Source: Lachnospiraceae bacterium (GTDB lineage: Bacteria; Bacillota; Clostridia; Lachnospirales; Lachnospiraceae). From it: a DNA stretch of 64,000 bases. Positions 42,911-51,469 of the stretch are shown piece by piece. Position 1 is the stretch's first letter. Every line of letters starts with the position of its first letter. The notes under the pieces were generated by a model. That model was not told where the DNA came from. It saw only the letters and a program-made list of their open reading frames with translations, and did no database searches. Position numbers and translations under genes: made by a program. The stretch is from the NCBI GenBank assembly GCA_017962105.1, contig JAGCVY010000081.1, positions 1-64,000 on the forward strand. The letters are read 5' to 3'.

Positions 42911-43688
42911 TCCGGTCCAAAATCCCCTGAACGCCGATGTTCTGATGCGTCAGATACATGCGCATCACATCCTCGATGAAGCCCTCGTCGGCGTCGGTCT
43001 TCCTGCGGATCTTCGCGATATCCCAGCCCTTATCAATGCCCTTTACGATGCCGGCGACAAGGGCGAAGCGGTCGTTCACAGAGGAAGGCTCCGGCTCCGC
43101 GGCATTCAGGCGCGCGGTCTTCGCATGCCCGTAGTACACGGTTTTGGGATTTCCCGCAAGGAGCCGTTTCCAGCTCTCCGCGATCATCGTCCCCTTGTGC
43201 AGTTCCAGTTCGTACAGGGGATTCAGGTCTCCCACGAACAGGCTGCCGTCATCGAGGACAAGCGTGATGCTGTCATCGCTGTGTCCGGGCGTCGGGATGA
43301 TCTCGCCGCCGATTCCCAGTTCCTCCAGAAATCCGCGGCTTTCCTCCGGACGGATCACCCGAAGTTTCGCATCATCGATGGGCCGGAACCGCACCTTATT
43401 TTCCTTTGCAAAAACAGCGTCGGCCGTATGGATATACGGCCGCTGTAAATCCATCGCAACGATCACCGCGCCCCGGTCTGCAATCTCCTGTGCAATACCC
43501 ATATGGTCCGGATGATAGTGCGATATCAAAATGTAATCGATGAACTGCACGGGAATCCGCAGTTCGCCCATTGCCCCGCAGAACGCATCGTACGTCCCTG
43601 CCCAGCCGGTATCGAAAAGAAGCCGGCCGCATTCGCCCTCAATCAGGTATGTGTTCGTGGCGGTGTACCGCAGTTCATGAATCCTCAT
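42891..43688 (-). CDS. MBL-fold metallo-hydrolase
   Basis: 265 residues. Metal ligands in ISHYHPDHMG (HxHxDH), PTPGHSDDS and VGDLNP, with the late YYGHAKTA His. The N-terminus is NTYLIEGECGRLLFDTGWAG. Many such proteins are hydrolases of lactones, RNA or thioesters; the subgroup is not clear, although a glyoxalase II-like role is possible. Start at MRIHELRY (43688). Confidence 0.88.
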   Translation of the reverse strand: MRIHELRYTATNTYLIEGECGRLLFDTGWAGTYDAFCGAMGELRIPVQFIDYILISHYHPDHMGIAQEIADRGAVIVAMDLQRPYIHTADAVFAKENKVRFRPIDDAKLRVIRPEESRGFLEELGIGGEIIPTPGHSDDSITLVLDDGSLFVGDLNPLYELELHKGTMIAESWKRLLAGNPKTVYYGHAKTARLNAAEPEPSSVNDRFALVAGIVKGIDKGWDIAKIRRKTDADEGFIEDVMRMYLTHQNIGVQGILDRIEIKNK

Positions 43689-43796
43689 CTCAGTTCCCCT
43701 GTTCGGAAAATGCCGTTCCGCAGCCAATCCGTCCTGCTGCCGGCGTTTACTGCTTCAGTATACCACACAGGGGTCTGTTTTGGAAAGTTCTTTCCC

Positions 43797-44438
43797 TTAC
43801 CGTATCGTGGTAAGCACGCCCTTGTCCATCTCGTGAACGGTGTCACAGAGGACATCGATGTCCTCCGCGGAGTGGGAGGCGATGAGTATCGTCTTGCCGG
43901 CGGCCTTCAGGTCCAGCAGATACCGGCGCATCTCCGCCACCCCGTCCTTGTCGAGGCCGTTCATGGGCTCGTCGAGGATCAGAATGTCCGGATCCTCCAT
44001 GATGGCCTGCGCGAGGCCGAGACGCTGGCGCATGCCCAAGGAATATTTGCCGACATGCTTTTTGCTGTCGGGGTCAAGCCCGACCTTTTGGATCGCTTCC
44101 CGGATCTCCTGCTTCCCGATCTTTCCCTGAATGTCCGCAAGGAACTTCAGGTTCCGGTACGCGTTGTAGGAGGGCAGGAAGCCGGGTGCCTCGATGATGA
44201 CTCCGATATTTTTCGGAAAATCCATGTCCTTCTTCAGCCGCAGTCCATCGATGGTGATCGTTCCTCTCGTTACGGGTACAAACCCGCAGATGCACTTCAT
44301 CAGCATCGTCTTGCCGCTGCCGTTCCGGCCGATCAGGCCGTGGACCTTGCCCTTCTCAAACGCGACGGTGATGTCCGAAAGGACCGTGGTCTCCCCGAAG
44401 GTCTTGGTGACATTTTCCACATTGATTGCTATGCTCAT
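43797..44438 (-). CDS. ABC transporter ATP-binding protein of the sensor-linked exporter
   Basis: 213 residues. Walker A GRNGSGKTM, signature YSLGMRQRLGLA, Walker B LILDEPMNGLD, H-loop IASHSAED. It is the distal gene of an operon with two permeases and a lipoprotein, 10 nt after the second permease. Likely energises export or sensing of an antimicrobial peptide. Confidence 0.92.
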   Translation of the reverse strand: MSIAINVENVTKTFGETTVLSDITVAFEKGKVHGLIGRNGSGKTMLMKCICGFVPVTRGTITIDGLRLKKDMDFPKNIGVIIEAPGFLPSYNAYRNLKFLADIQGKIGKQEIREAIQKVGLDPDSKKHVGKYSLGMRQRLGLAQAIMEDPDILILDEPMNGLDKDGVAEMRRYLLDLKAAGKTILIASHSAEDIDVLCDTVHEMDKGVLTTIR

Positions 44439-44448
44439 AGTCTAAACC

Positions 44449-45297
44449 TCACTCATTCTTTATTTCCCGGTCGAAATTGTAGCTCCGCACGGTCCAGAGC
44501 AGCAGCGTCAGAAGAACCACCGCCAGCCCCGTGTAGACCGCGACCACGTAGCTGTAGGCCGGCAGCCCGTCCTTCGGCTTCAGGTGGATGTAATTGAGCG
44601 TGCTCCAGGAGACCGGCGAGAACTTCACCAGATTGTCCCACTTCGCAGCCTGCGCGCTCAGCACAAGCAGCAGGGATGCAAGGAGGGTGCCGCCGCCTCT
44701 TACCTTCATGTTGAAGAGGAATATGACGAACCCTAAGATCACGCCGCAGATCACGGAGTGCACGAACGTAAACCACATGGCGCTTGCAGGCGTAAAATAC
44801 GTGAGCACCGTCAGCTCCGGCTGGAAGCCAAGTCCATAGCGCTGTGCCATGTTCGTCTTGGCGAGGGTCGTGAACAGTTTTCCCCACTCTTTCATAAACT
44901 CGATGTTACGAAGGTTCAACACGACCGAGAACAGCATGATGAAAGCGAAGTACAGTACCGATGTGCCGATGATGTACAGCGCCTGCCCGACGCACCATTT
45001 TCTCCTGCCCGAGCGGTACAGCACGTAAAACTGGTTGGTGTCCACGAAGGGCGCGTTGCTGAAGATCAGGATCAACGGAAAGAAGAACAACAGCTTGTTG
45101 TAGTAGGGCATGTACAGAAAAGGGAAAATCCAGGGGGAGGATTTTACGCCGGTGTGCGCTACGATGTCCCCCAGCTGTTTGGTCGTGGAGTGGATCAGGA
45201 TCAGTACCAAAAGGAACGCGACCCATACGCGGCAGTCGGATTTCCACTTGCGAAAATCCAGGCCGGCGATGGTGCAGACCGTTTTAAGCCATCTCAT
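44449..45297 (-). CDS. ABC exporter permease subunit 2
   Basis: 282 residues with about six membrane helices (about 20-40, 68-88, 110-135, 180-200, 205-225, 255-275). No named domain is obvious, but position and topology place it as the second permease of the exporter. It overlaps the upstream permease frame by 14 nt, indicating coupled translation. SD AAGGAGG. Confidence 0.75.
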   Translation of the reverse strand: MRWLKTVCTIAGLDFRKWKSDCRVWVAFLLVLILIHSTTKQLGDIVAHTGVKSSPWIFPFLYMPYYNKLLFFFPLILIFSNAPFVDTNQFYVLYRSGRRKWCVGQALYIIGTSVLYFAFIMLFSVVLNLRNIEFMKEWGKLFTTLAKTNMAQRYGLGFQPELTVLTYFTPASAMWFTFVHSVICGVILGFVIFLFNMKVRGGGTLLASLLLVLSAQAAKWDNLVKFSPVSWSTLNYIHLKPKDGLPAYSYVVAVYTGLAVVLLTLLLWTVRSYNFDREIKNE

Positions 45298-46036
45298 TTC
45301 TGCTCCTCCTTTTCACAAACACGGAAAATACGCACCCCGCCGCTGCTGCCAGCAGCACAAAAACTCCGATTGTGTATAGGCTGTTTCCAAACGCATTGCC
45401 AAACACCTCGTAGCTGTGGCTTAGGCTGTACAGGTTCAGATACGGCGGCAGGCCCGATGTGAGCTCCTCCAGAAGATATCCGAAGATCACCGGCGAGCCC
45501 AGCGCCACGTACTTGTCCGACAGCAGCGACGACAGCGCCAGTCCGACAACCGTCCACATGGCGGCGTATGCGGCAAAAACAGCGACGATCATGATGACAA
45601 ACACGATCGGATGATTTTGTGCGAGGCTGTCGTACACTCCGCCCGCCTCGTAGGCTGCGGGCGGCATCCAGATCGACACGATCCCGAAGAACGCGAGCAT
45701 GCCGACGAAAACCGCGGCGAACCCGGACAGCGCGCACATCACCACATTTGTCCAAATATATTTTCTCTCGCTGCTCCGTACGATCAGGGATTTTACGTAG
45801 CCCGAATTGCTGTCCTGGCAGTACACCGTGGCATACGGGATCGCCGCGCAAAATACGATGATCTTCTTAAACAGCCCCAGATGGATCATGATATCGATGA
45901 TGTACACGGAATTGTTGCTTCCCTGAAGGAACGAGCGGGAACTGATGTAGCACATCGCGACCGTGACGGCCACCGCGGCCGCGAACAGTTTTGAAGCAAA
46001 AGCCCTCCTCAGGCTCGTTGCGAAAATACCCTTCAT
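45284..46036 (-). CDS. ABC exporter permease subunit 1
   Basis: 250 residues, about six membrane helices; the N-terminus KGIFATSLRRAFASKLFAAAVAV is a typical amphipathic entry into helix 1. Start chosen at ATG 46036 with GGTGAGG; a GTG at 46045 overlaps the lipoprotein stop (GTGA). Predicted partner of the next permease and the ATPase. Confidence 0.75.
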   Translation of the reverse strand: MKGIFATSLRRAFASKLFAAAVAVTVAMCYISSRSFLQGSNNSVYIIDIMIHLGLFKKIIVFCAAIPYATVYCQDSNSGYVKSLIVRSSERKYIWTNVVMCALSGFAAVFVGMLAFFGIVSIWMPPAAYEAGGVYDSLAQNHPIVFVIMIVAVFAAYAAMWTVVGLALSSLLSDKYVALGSPVIFGYLLEELTSGLPPYLNLYSLSHSYEVFGNAFGNSLYTIGVFVLLAAAAGCVFSVFVKRRSRNEMA

Positions 46037-46041
46037 ATTCC

Positions 46042-47259
46042 TCACCTTGCTACCGACGTAACCGGAATTGTCTCACCGGTCACAGCACTGACCATCACTG
46101 TAAACATACGACCGCTGGTACCCTTTTTGGCTTTTTCATCCGTGGGATCTTCCTGGAATTTTCCTTGGGTGAACCATACCGGCTCGACCTTCCACTTCGT
46201 CAAGGAGTCATTTTCATAAGTTACGACATACGTGAGACTGAGGTTTGAGAACCAGAGAACCGAATCCAGAATGACATCGCTGAAATACTCCTTGATACCC
46301 GCGACAACATCCGTCGGAGGATACAAAAATCCTTCCTGAACCGTTTCCTTCAGGTCATAGATATTATCCGCCTCAAACTCTAATAGTCCGCTGCGCCCGT
46401 AGATCACACGGAACGCCGTAGAGTAAAATCCGCCGGTCTCAAGACTGCCTGTCAGTCCCATTGCGGAAAGGGTCTGATGCTGCATCGGGTAGACGATATA
46501 GTACGCCTCCTGCTCCGCGCCCCATTCAGGTACCGCATCGCCGTACTTGTCTTCCATCTGAAACTCCTGCCGGATGTAATTGGCATTCTCAGCACTCAGC
46601 GCATAAACCTGGGGCGCCCCCACAATGTCTCCGATCCCGAGCAGGGCGATCAGTTCGTTCGCTTTGTCGATCGCGTCGCCCCTGCTGATTCCGTCAATAT
46701 CCGTATTGCCGAAGAACTTCTGCAGCGAATCCTTGTTGTTTTCGAACGTGTCGAAATAGAAGTCATATTCGTATTCATCCGCTGCCTCGGTGTAGTACCC
46801 CGCGCACCCATTGGAAAATCTAAAATACGAATTGTCATTCAGCTCATAGCTGTAAAACTTATCATCGGGTCCGCTGTTCTCGCCCGAACTCTCCTCCGTC
46901 ACCGCGCGCCCGTTTGCTACAGCCGACACGATCTGCGATCTGTCCCAGCTCTTCGGCTCCGCGCTGACGGTTGTCAGCACGCGGTTGAGATCGTAGTGAT
47001 CCGGCATATGCACGTTGACCTTGATGATCAGATTCGGAATATCCCTGTCCTCGATTGAGAGCGGATACTTCGACACATCGTTCGGGTTCGTCTGACCCTG
47101 CAGGCTGCCTATGTTCGTGGAATTTCCGGTCCCCGCGGAATTTCCCTTTCCCGCGGAATCGGTATTATTCTCCGCGCTCGGGAAGCACCCCGTCAGCGCG
47201 GACGCCGCCAGTGCAAGCACCAGCACGGCGCAGATTATTCTTTTCATGAATCGTTTCAT
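46042..47259 (-). CDS. Lipoprotein of the sensor-linked exporter operon
   Basis: 405 residues. Signal peptide with lipobox ALTGC, Ser/Thr/Asn-rich spacer to about 60, then a mostly beta-sheet body with EWGAEQEAYYIVYPMQ and FRVIYGRSGLLEFEAD stretches. It resembles the DUF6034-type lipoproteins of Clostridia that accompany two-component-regulated exporters, but the match is from memory and weak. The start is the ATG at 47259, with GGAGG about 9 nt upstream. It is the first gene of the transporter operon. Confidence 0.7.
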   Translation of the reverse strand: MKRFMKRIICAVLVLALAASALTGCFPSAENNTDSAGKGNSAGTGNSTNIGSLQGQTNPNDVSKYPLSIEDRDIPNLIIKVNVHMPDHYDLNRVLTTVSAEPKSWDRSQIVSAVANGRAVTEESSGENSGPDDKFYSYELNDNSYFRFSNGCAGYYTEAADEYEYDFYFDTFENNKDSLQKFFGNTDIDGISRGDAIDKANELIALLGIGDIVGAPQVYALSAENANYIRQEFQMEDKYGDAVPEWGAEQEAYYIVYPMQHQTLSAMGLTGSLETGGFYSTAFRVIYGRSGLLEFEADNIYDLKETVQEGFLYPPTDVVAGIKEYFSDVILDSVLWFSNLSLTYVVTYENDSLTKWKVEPVWFTQGKFQEDPTDEKAKKGTSGRMFTVMVSAVTGETIPVTSVAR

Positions 47260-47291
47260 AAACAAAACCTCCTGTACGATTTGTTACCCAA

Positions 47292-47345
47292 ATCATACGG
47301 GAGGCTTGTATCATAACTTGCATCATTCTGTATCGGAATTGTATC
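47292..47345 (-). promoter_or_regulatory. Response-regulator direct repeats and -10 of the exporter operon
   Basis: Four GATACAA-type repeats (plus-strand TTGTATC at 47306, TTGCATC at 47318, CTGTATC at 47328, TTGTATC at 47339; steps 12, 10 and 11 bp) end exactly 8 bp before a -10 TATGAT (47292-47297). There is no -35. The same layout is at the regulator's own promoter (50148-50179). Confidence 0.7.
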
Positions 47346-47360
47346 TTTTTGAAAAATATT

Positions 47361-48086
47361 TCAGTTTTTGTCCGAGCCCTTTTCATCCGTGTGCAGTATT
47401 CCGCAGCGAATGACCGCTTTCACCCTATCCCCGGTTCCGTCTCCTTCCACGGTTTCCGAGAGTTCAACGGAACAATAGTACTCATTCTTCCCGAGGCTCA
47501 GGTTTTCTTCAAAAAACGCCCTGAGTTGCTTTTCTACTTCTGTAGAATTCTGTTCCTTTTCCCCACTGCCTTGAAACCGGATCGTCGTCGGTTCCACGGC
47601 AAATCCGAGCAGGGTTTTCGTCTTCTCCTCATAAATGATCTCAAAAACAAAATCATTGTCCTTAATACAGCAATTGACAAAGTTCAGCGCCGTGGGATGA
47701 TTATCAACAAGGATCAGGCAGCTGCTCCGGTAACAGCTCAGGGTACTTTCCCCAATTCTGGTGTTGAGAGGCTCGTTCAGATCGGTTCCCTTGCCGAACA
47801 GCAGATCCGTCAGGTTCAGGATTTCCTGTCGGATTATTTCTTCGTCATCGCTATTGCTTTCAACCATCCGTAAATTGCTGTTGGTCTCTATCTGACGGTT
47901 ATAATACAGACGTGCTACCTGTTCACCGGTAAGCACCGCTCTCTCACTGGCGTTGTAGTCGCGATAAGTGATCTCTTTAGTGCGTTTTGCTTCCCGGTCC
48001 TCACTGATCCGCTGAGGAACAAACACAACGGCGAAGGTGAGCACGATCAGAAGTAAAATGATGCCGATTGTCTTTTTGTTTCTCAC
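47361..48086 (-). CDS. Membrane-anchored accessory protein of the two-component system
   Basis: 241 residues with one N-terminal helix (about 6-24) and an extracellular body that has no motif I can name. It starts with GTG, overlapping the kinase stop codon (GTGA), so it is coupled to the kinase. Co-regulation suggests a sensor accessory or target of the sensed compound. Confidence 0.75.
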   Translation of the reverse strand: MRNKKTIGIILLLIVLTFAVVFVPQRISEDREAKRTKEITYRDYNASERAVLTGEQVARLYYNRQIETNSNLRMVESNSDDEEIIRQEILNLTDLLFGKGTDLNEPLNTRIGESTLSCYRSSCLILVDNHPTALNFVNCCIKDNDFVFEIIYEEKTKTLLGFAVEPTTIRFQGSGEKEQNSTEVEKQLRAFFEENLSLGKNEYYCSVELSETVEGDGTGDRVKAVIRCGILHTDEKGSDKN

Positions 48087-49465
48087 TGTTCGGCACCTCC
48101 CTTCGGAAGGCGGAAGGAAACCCTTGTCCCCTTGCCCTTCTCGCTTTCAAAAGCGAGCTCGGTGCCGTGAATCCTCGCAATCTCCCTGCACAGCGTCAGT
48201 CCCAATCCTGCACCGCCCAGCTTCCTCGACCTTGCCTTGTCCTCCCGGAAGAACGGCTCCGTCAACAGCTTGATGTTCTCCTCGGCGATGCCTCGGCCTT
48301 CATCCTCAACGGTAATCCGCACGGTATCCGCCTCCGATGCGCTGTATATCCTGATGGCTGTCCCCGGCTCCGACGCCTTGAAGGCGTTGTCGGCCAGATT
48401 ATACAGAAGAGACAAAAGCAACACCTGGTTTGCGGACGCATTTTCCGATCCGAGGTCGATGCTGTAGGCCACATCGTATTTTTCGGAAAGGAACCGGATT
48501 GTGGTATCCAGCTGCTCTCCGATATCGGTCAGGGAAAGAGTCTCCATCTCGACGCTCTCGTTCTGATACACATAGAGTTCCAAAAGCTGCAGCGACAGTT
48601 TCTCCAGCCGCTTCGCCTCGCCGTAGATCGCCTCCGCCGCCTGATCCTTCTCCGCCTCTTCAAGTTGATACGACCGAAGCATCTGTGCGTATCCCATGAT
48701 GGCCGTCATGGGCGTCTTCATCTCATGCGTAAAATCGGCGACAAACATGTTGCGCTTCTCCAGCTCGTTGCGGATTTCCCGTATCTTTGCCTCAATCGCC
48801 TCGGACATGGAATTGACGCTCACCGCCAGCGCGGAGATCTCATCCTCCGAGCCGGGAACCTCCGCCTTCTTCCCGTAGTTTCCGAGGGCGATCTCATCCG
48901 CCACATCCGCCAGCCGGTTCAGCGGGCCGGTAATCCTTTTCGTCAATGCAAACAGAAGCAGTCCGCTTACGACAGACACACATATTACAACAATCCCGTA
49001 TCGGCGCCAGAACAGGTCGCACTGTCTCTGAATGTCCGTAAAATCCGAATACAAGAACAGACAGTACTCCGCCTCGTCGACGTTCAATTTACACACGGAT
49101 TCCATCAGAATGCTGTTGTCCCGCTCTGTAAAGGTGGAGGCACATACATTTTCCGACATTTTTGCGTATTGATTGTTGACCGCCTTCACGGGAAGGATCT
49201 CGACGCTGCTTACGGAGCTGTCCAGCGTGTTTTTGATCTGCCGAACGGCGTCAGCCAGCTGCTCCCCGGACAGTTCATTGCTGTAGGAAGCATCGGCGAA
49301 GGCCGTAAAGCTGTCCGCCGCGTAGTTGACCGCCGCGTTCACCCGCTCGACCTGTGTATCCCACAGAGAAGCGTTGATGTTGCTGACCATCAGGGACCCG
49401 CCGATCCCGGTTGCCAGCAGCACCACAATGTACGCTATGCAAAAAAAGCGAAAGGACAACTTCAT
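48083..49465 (-). CDS. Sensor histidine kinase
   Basis: 460 residues. Helix 1 (about 5-29), extracellular sensor (about 30-152), helix 2 (about 153-175), HAMP-like region, HisKA with VADFTHEMKTPMTAIMGY (phospho-His near 247), HATPase_c with NLADNAFKA (N-box) and GLGLTLCREI (G-box). ATGA overlap with the regulator gene shows they are a cognate pair. Classic two-helix sensor that detects an external ligand. Confidence 0.95.
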   Translation of the reverse strand: MKLSFRFFCIAYIVVLLATGIGGSLMVSNINASLWDTQVERVNAAVNYAADSFTAFADASYSNELSGEQLADAVRQIKNTLDSSVSSVEILPVKAVNNQYAKMSENVCASTFTERDNSILMESVCKLNVDEAEYCLFLYSDFTDIQRQCDLFWRRYGIVVICVSVVSGLLLFALTKRITGPLNRLADVADEIALGNYGKKAEVPGSEDEISALAVSVNSMSEAIEAKIREIRNELEKRNMFVADFTHEMKTPMTAIMGYAQMLRSYQLEEAEKDQAAEAIYGEAKRLEKLSLQLLELYVYQNESVEMETLSLTDIGEQLDTTIRFLSEKYDVAYSIDLGSENASANQVLLLSLLYNLADNAFKASEPGTAIRIYSASEADTVRITVEDEGRGIAEENIKLLTEPFFREDKARSRKLGGAGLGLTLCREIARIHGTELAFESEKGKGTRVSFRLPKGGAEQ

Positions 49466-50127
49466 TTCATCTTCTCCGTGTTGAACTTGTATCCGACCTT
49501 ATAGATCGTCTCAATGGCGTCGCCCAGACCCAGTTTCTTCTTCAACCGCTGTATGTGGAGATCGATGGTCCGGGTATTGCCGGAATACGGTTCCTGCCAC
49601 ACCTGCTCGTAGATTGCTTCGCGGTACAGGGCGATGTTTTTATTCCTTACCAGATACAGTAAAAGGTCGTACTCCTTGGCCGGCAGCGGCACCGAATTGC
49701 CATCCATCAGGACCGCGTGCTGCACGGTGTCGATCCGCATTCTGCCGATCTCCAGAACATTTTCCGTCTTGTGATAACGGCGCAGAACCGTAGCGACGCG
49801 GGCAAGCAGCTCGTCCAGATCAAAGGGCTTGGTAATGTAGTCCTCCGCTCCGAGCTTAAGCCCCTTCACCCGATCGGGCACCGCGGTTTTCGCCGTCACA
49901 AAGATGACCGGCGTGCCGAACTCCTTGATATACTCAAGGATCTCATATCCGTCGTACTCCGGCAGCATGATGTCTAAAAGCGCCAGATCATACCGCTTCT
50001 CATCGATCTTCCGGATTGCCTCCGCTCCGTCATACGCCACGTCGCAGAAATAGCCGTTCTTACTGAGGCACAGTTTCATCATGTCGGCAATCGCCAGTTC
50101 GTCTTCCGCAATCAGGATCTTGTTCAA
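49462..50127 (-). CDS. OmpR-family response regulator
   Basis: 221 residues. REC domain (phospho-Asp 52 in LLDIMLPEYDG, Lys in FVTAKTAV) then a winged-helix DNA-binding domain from about 125. It starts with TTG after GGAGG (6-nt spacer). It is the first gene of the kinase operon. Two GATACA-type repeats precede its -10, so it probably activates itself and the exporter operon. Confidence 0.95.
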   Translation of the reverse strand: MNKILIAEDELAIADMMKLCLSKNGYFCDVAYDGAEAIRKIDEKRYDLALLDIMLPEYDGYEILEYIKEFGTPVIFVTAKTAVPDRVKGLKLGAEDYITKPFDLDELLARVATVLRRYHKTENVLEIGRMRIDTVQHAVLMDGNSVPLPAKEYDLLLYLVRNKNIALYREAIYEQVWQEPYSGNTRTIDLHIQRLKKKLGLGDAIETIYKVGYKFNTEKMK

Positions 50128-50147
50128 GTGACACCTCCGTCGGAACT

Positions 50148-50179
50148 ACTATAAACGCGGTCTGTATCGTTTTTGTATC
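50148..50179 (-). promoter_or_regulatory. Response-regulator direct repeats and -10 of its own operon
   Basis: Two GATACA repeats (plus-strand TTGTATC at 50173 and CTGTATC at 50162, 11-bp step) end exactly 8 bp before a -10 TATAGT (50148-50153), matching the exporter promoter at 47292-47345 in sequence and geometry. The upstream repeat touches the end of a tiny ORF. Confidence 0.7.
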
Positions 50180-50274
50180 TAATTTCCCGGGTTTTGGCCG
50201 AGCCGGACAGCGTCTCTCCATCTCTGCTCGAAATCCATGTTATTCAGGGATGCGAGCGGACTTCGAACTTTCAT
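50179..50274 (-). CDS. Tiny ORF overlapping the small lipoprotein stop
   Basis: 31 codons starting ATGAAAGTTCG, with its ATG overlapping the lipoprotein stop (ATGA). It ends FEQRWRDAVRLGQNPGN. It may be a separate peptide or, more likely, the rest of a frameshifted small lipoprotein gene. No family recognised. Confidence 0.3.
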   Translation of the reverse strand: MKVRSPLASLNNMDFEQRWRDAVRLGQNPGN

Positions 50275-50438
50275 CCAGTACTGTTCCTTCCGATAGGTGA
50301 CTTTCCCCTCTCCGCAAGCCAGACACCGGACGAAACCTCATTGTTCTCCTCCTTACCGGAGTCCTTCTTCTCCTGACAGGAAGCTGTAAGCATAAGGAAA
50401 ATAACAATCAATCCTACCAGCAATACTTTCTTTACCAT
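50271..50438 (-). CDS. Very small lipoprotein (possibly truncated)
   Basis: 55 residues, too short for the usual ORF cut-off. Signal peptide with a long hydrophobic core and the lipobox MLTASC, then a Lys/Glu-rich mature part of about 34 residues. It starts 2 nt after the SUKH-domain gene, so it is probably co-translated. The short mature part and the overlapping ORF downstream suggest a shortened gene. Confidence 0.55.
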   Translation of the reverse strand: MVKKVLLVGLIVIFLMLTASCQEKKDSGKEENNEVSSGVWLAERGKSPIGRNSTG

Positions 50439-50440
50439 AA

Positions 50441-51433
50441 CTAATCCGGTATTCCTCCCCGTGTTGTCATCTCACTGTCTGCAAGAACAATCTTGATAAA
50501 CTCAACCAGATTGTTCGCGGCAAATGTAATCTCATTTCCCAATTCATTATCTACAATGACGATCCTCGGTTCCCCGTTACTGTCAACCACGCGATAATCC
50601 ATATAGTACATATCGTGTCCGCCGCTGTTGGTTTCTCCGAACGGAATTCCGATGTCGGGATATTCCAGATCGTTCCTGCAGTCGTCAAACTTCCCCTCCA
50701 GACTGTATGACGAATCCGGTTTCGGACCGATTCCGTAGATTGCCGTCAGCCAGCGCTTGTCGGAATCATCACGGATCTCACCGCCGTTTTGATACTCCAA
50801 CAGTTCTCTGTATGCAGGGGAAATCTTATATCCGGTTGCCTTCTCCGTCCGTTCGATCCACTCGTTCGTAATCTTAGGGAACTCATACCTGCTGCGGCGC
50901 GGTCTGTCGTTGTCAAACAGCAGGGATAAGTCCACTCCGGCGAACAACCCTGCAGGCTTCTGAATCCTGTCGGCATACATAGCAGCCTGCTCCGGGGTCT
51001 CCGGCTTCTCCGGTTCGGGCGCCCTGTACCAGTTGTATGCTTCATCATTGACATCTGCGGCGGAAATATCCACATTGGTCTCCAGAACATTCACTAAAAC
51101 GAACCAATTATCATGGCTTTTGCTCCTTCTGACGCGAAGGCGGTAAGACTCATTTCGCAGAAAATGCGGTGTATACGGATATCCGAACAGTTTTTTCCTG
51201 CTGAACCAGTATACGATTCCGATAGGCCCTAACAGATTCCCCGGATTCTCTATATCCTTCGGGGACAAACATTGAATCTCCGCCTTCTCTTCCTTGCCAT
51301 ACGAAGGGAACTTTGAGCATCTCTTCTCCCATGCCCAACGGACCTTTACAACAATTTCCTCCGTCTCTTCCGCATATCCCTGAAGGAAATCCTGTTTTTG
51401 CTTTTCGATTGCCTCTTCTGATAGTTTTTTCAT
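50441..51433 (-). CDS. SMI1/KNR4 (SUKH) domain protein, likely immunity protein
   Basis: 330 residues, no signal peptide. The C-terminal third (about 190-320) has the SUKH pattern: ITNEWIERTEKATGYKISPAYRELLEYQNGG, IPFGETNSGGHDMYYMDYR and PRIVIVDNE (shown in pieces). SUKH proteins often act as immunity proteins against bacterial toxins. The N-terminal 190 residues are unlike any domain I know. It lies between a cysteine/histidine repeat protein and a tiny lipoprotein; no toxin gene is adjacent. Confidence 0.8.
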   Translation of the reverse strand: MKKLSEEAIEKQKQDFLQGYAEETEEIVVKVRWAWEKRCSKFPSYGKEEKAEIQCLSPKDIENPGNLLGPIGIVYWFSRKKLFGYPYTPHFLRNESYRLRVRRSKSHDNWFVLVNVLETNVDISAADVNDEAYNWYRAPEPEKPETPEQAAMYADRIQKPAGLFAGVDLSLLFDNDRPRRSRYEFPKITNEWIERTEKATGYKISPAYRELLEYQNGGEIRDDSDKRWLTAIYGIGPKPDSSYSLEGKFDDCRNDLEYPDIGIPFGETNSGGHDMYYMDYRVVDSNGEPRIVIVDNELGNEITFAANNLVEFIKIVLADSEMTTRGGIPD

Positions 51434-51469
51434 GATTTTCCCTCCCGGATGCCTCAGGCATCATCATTT

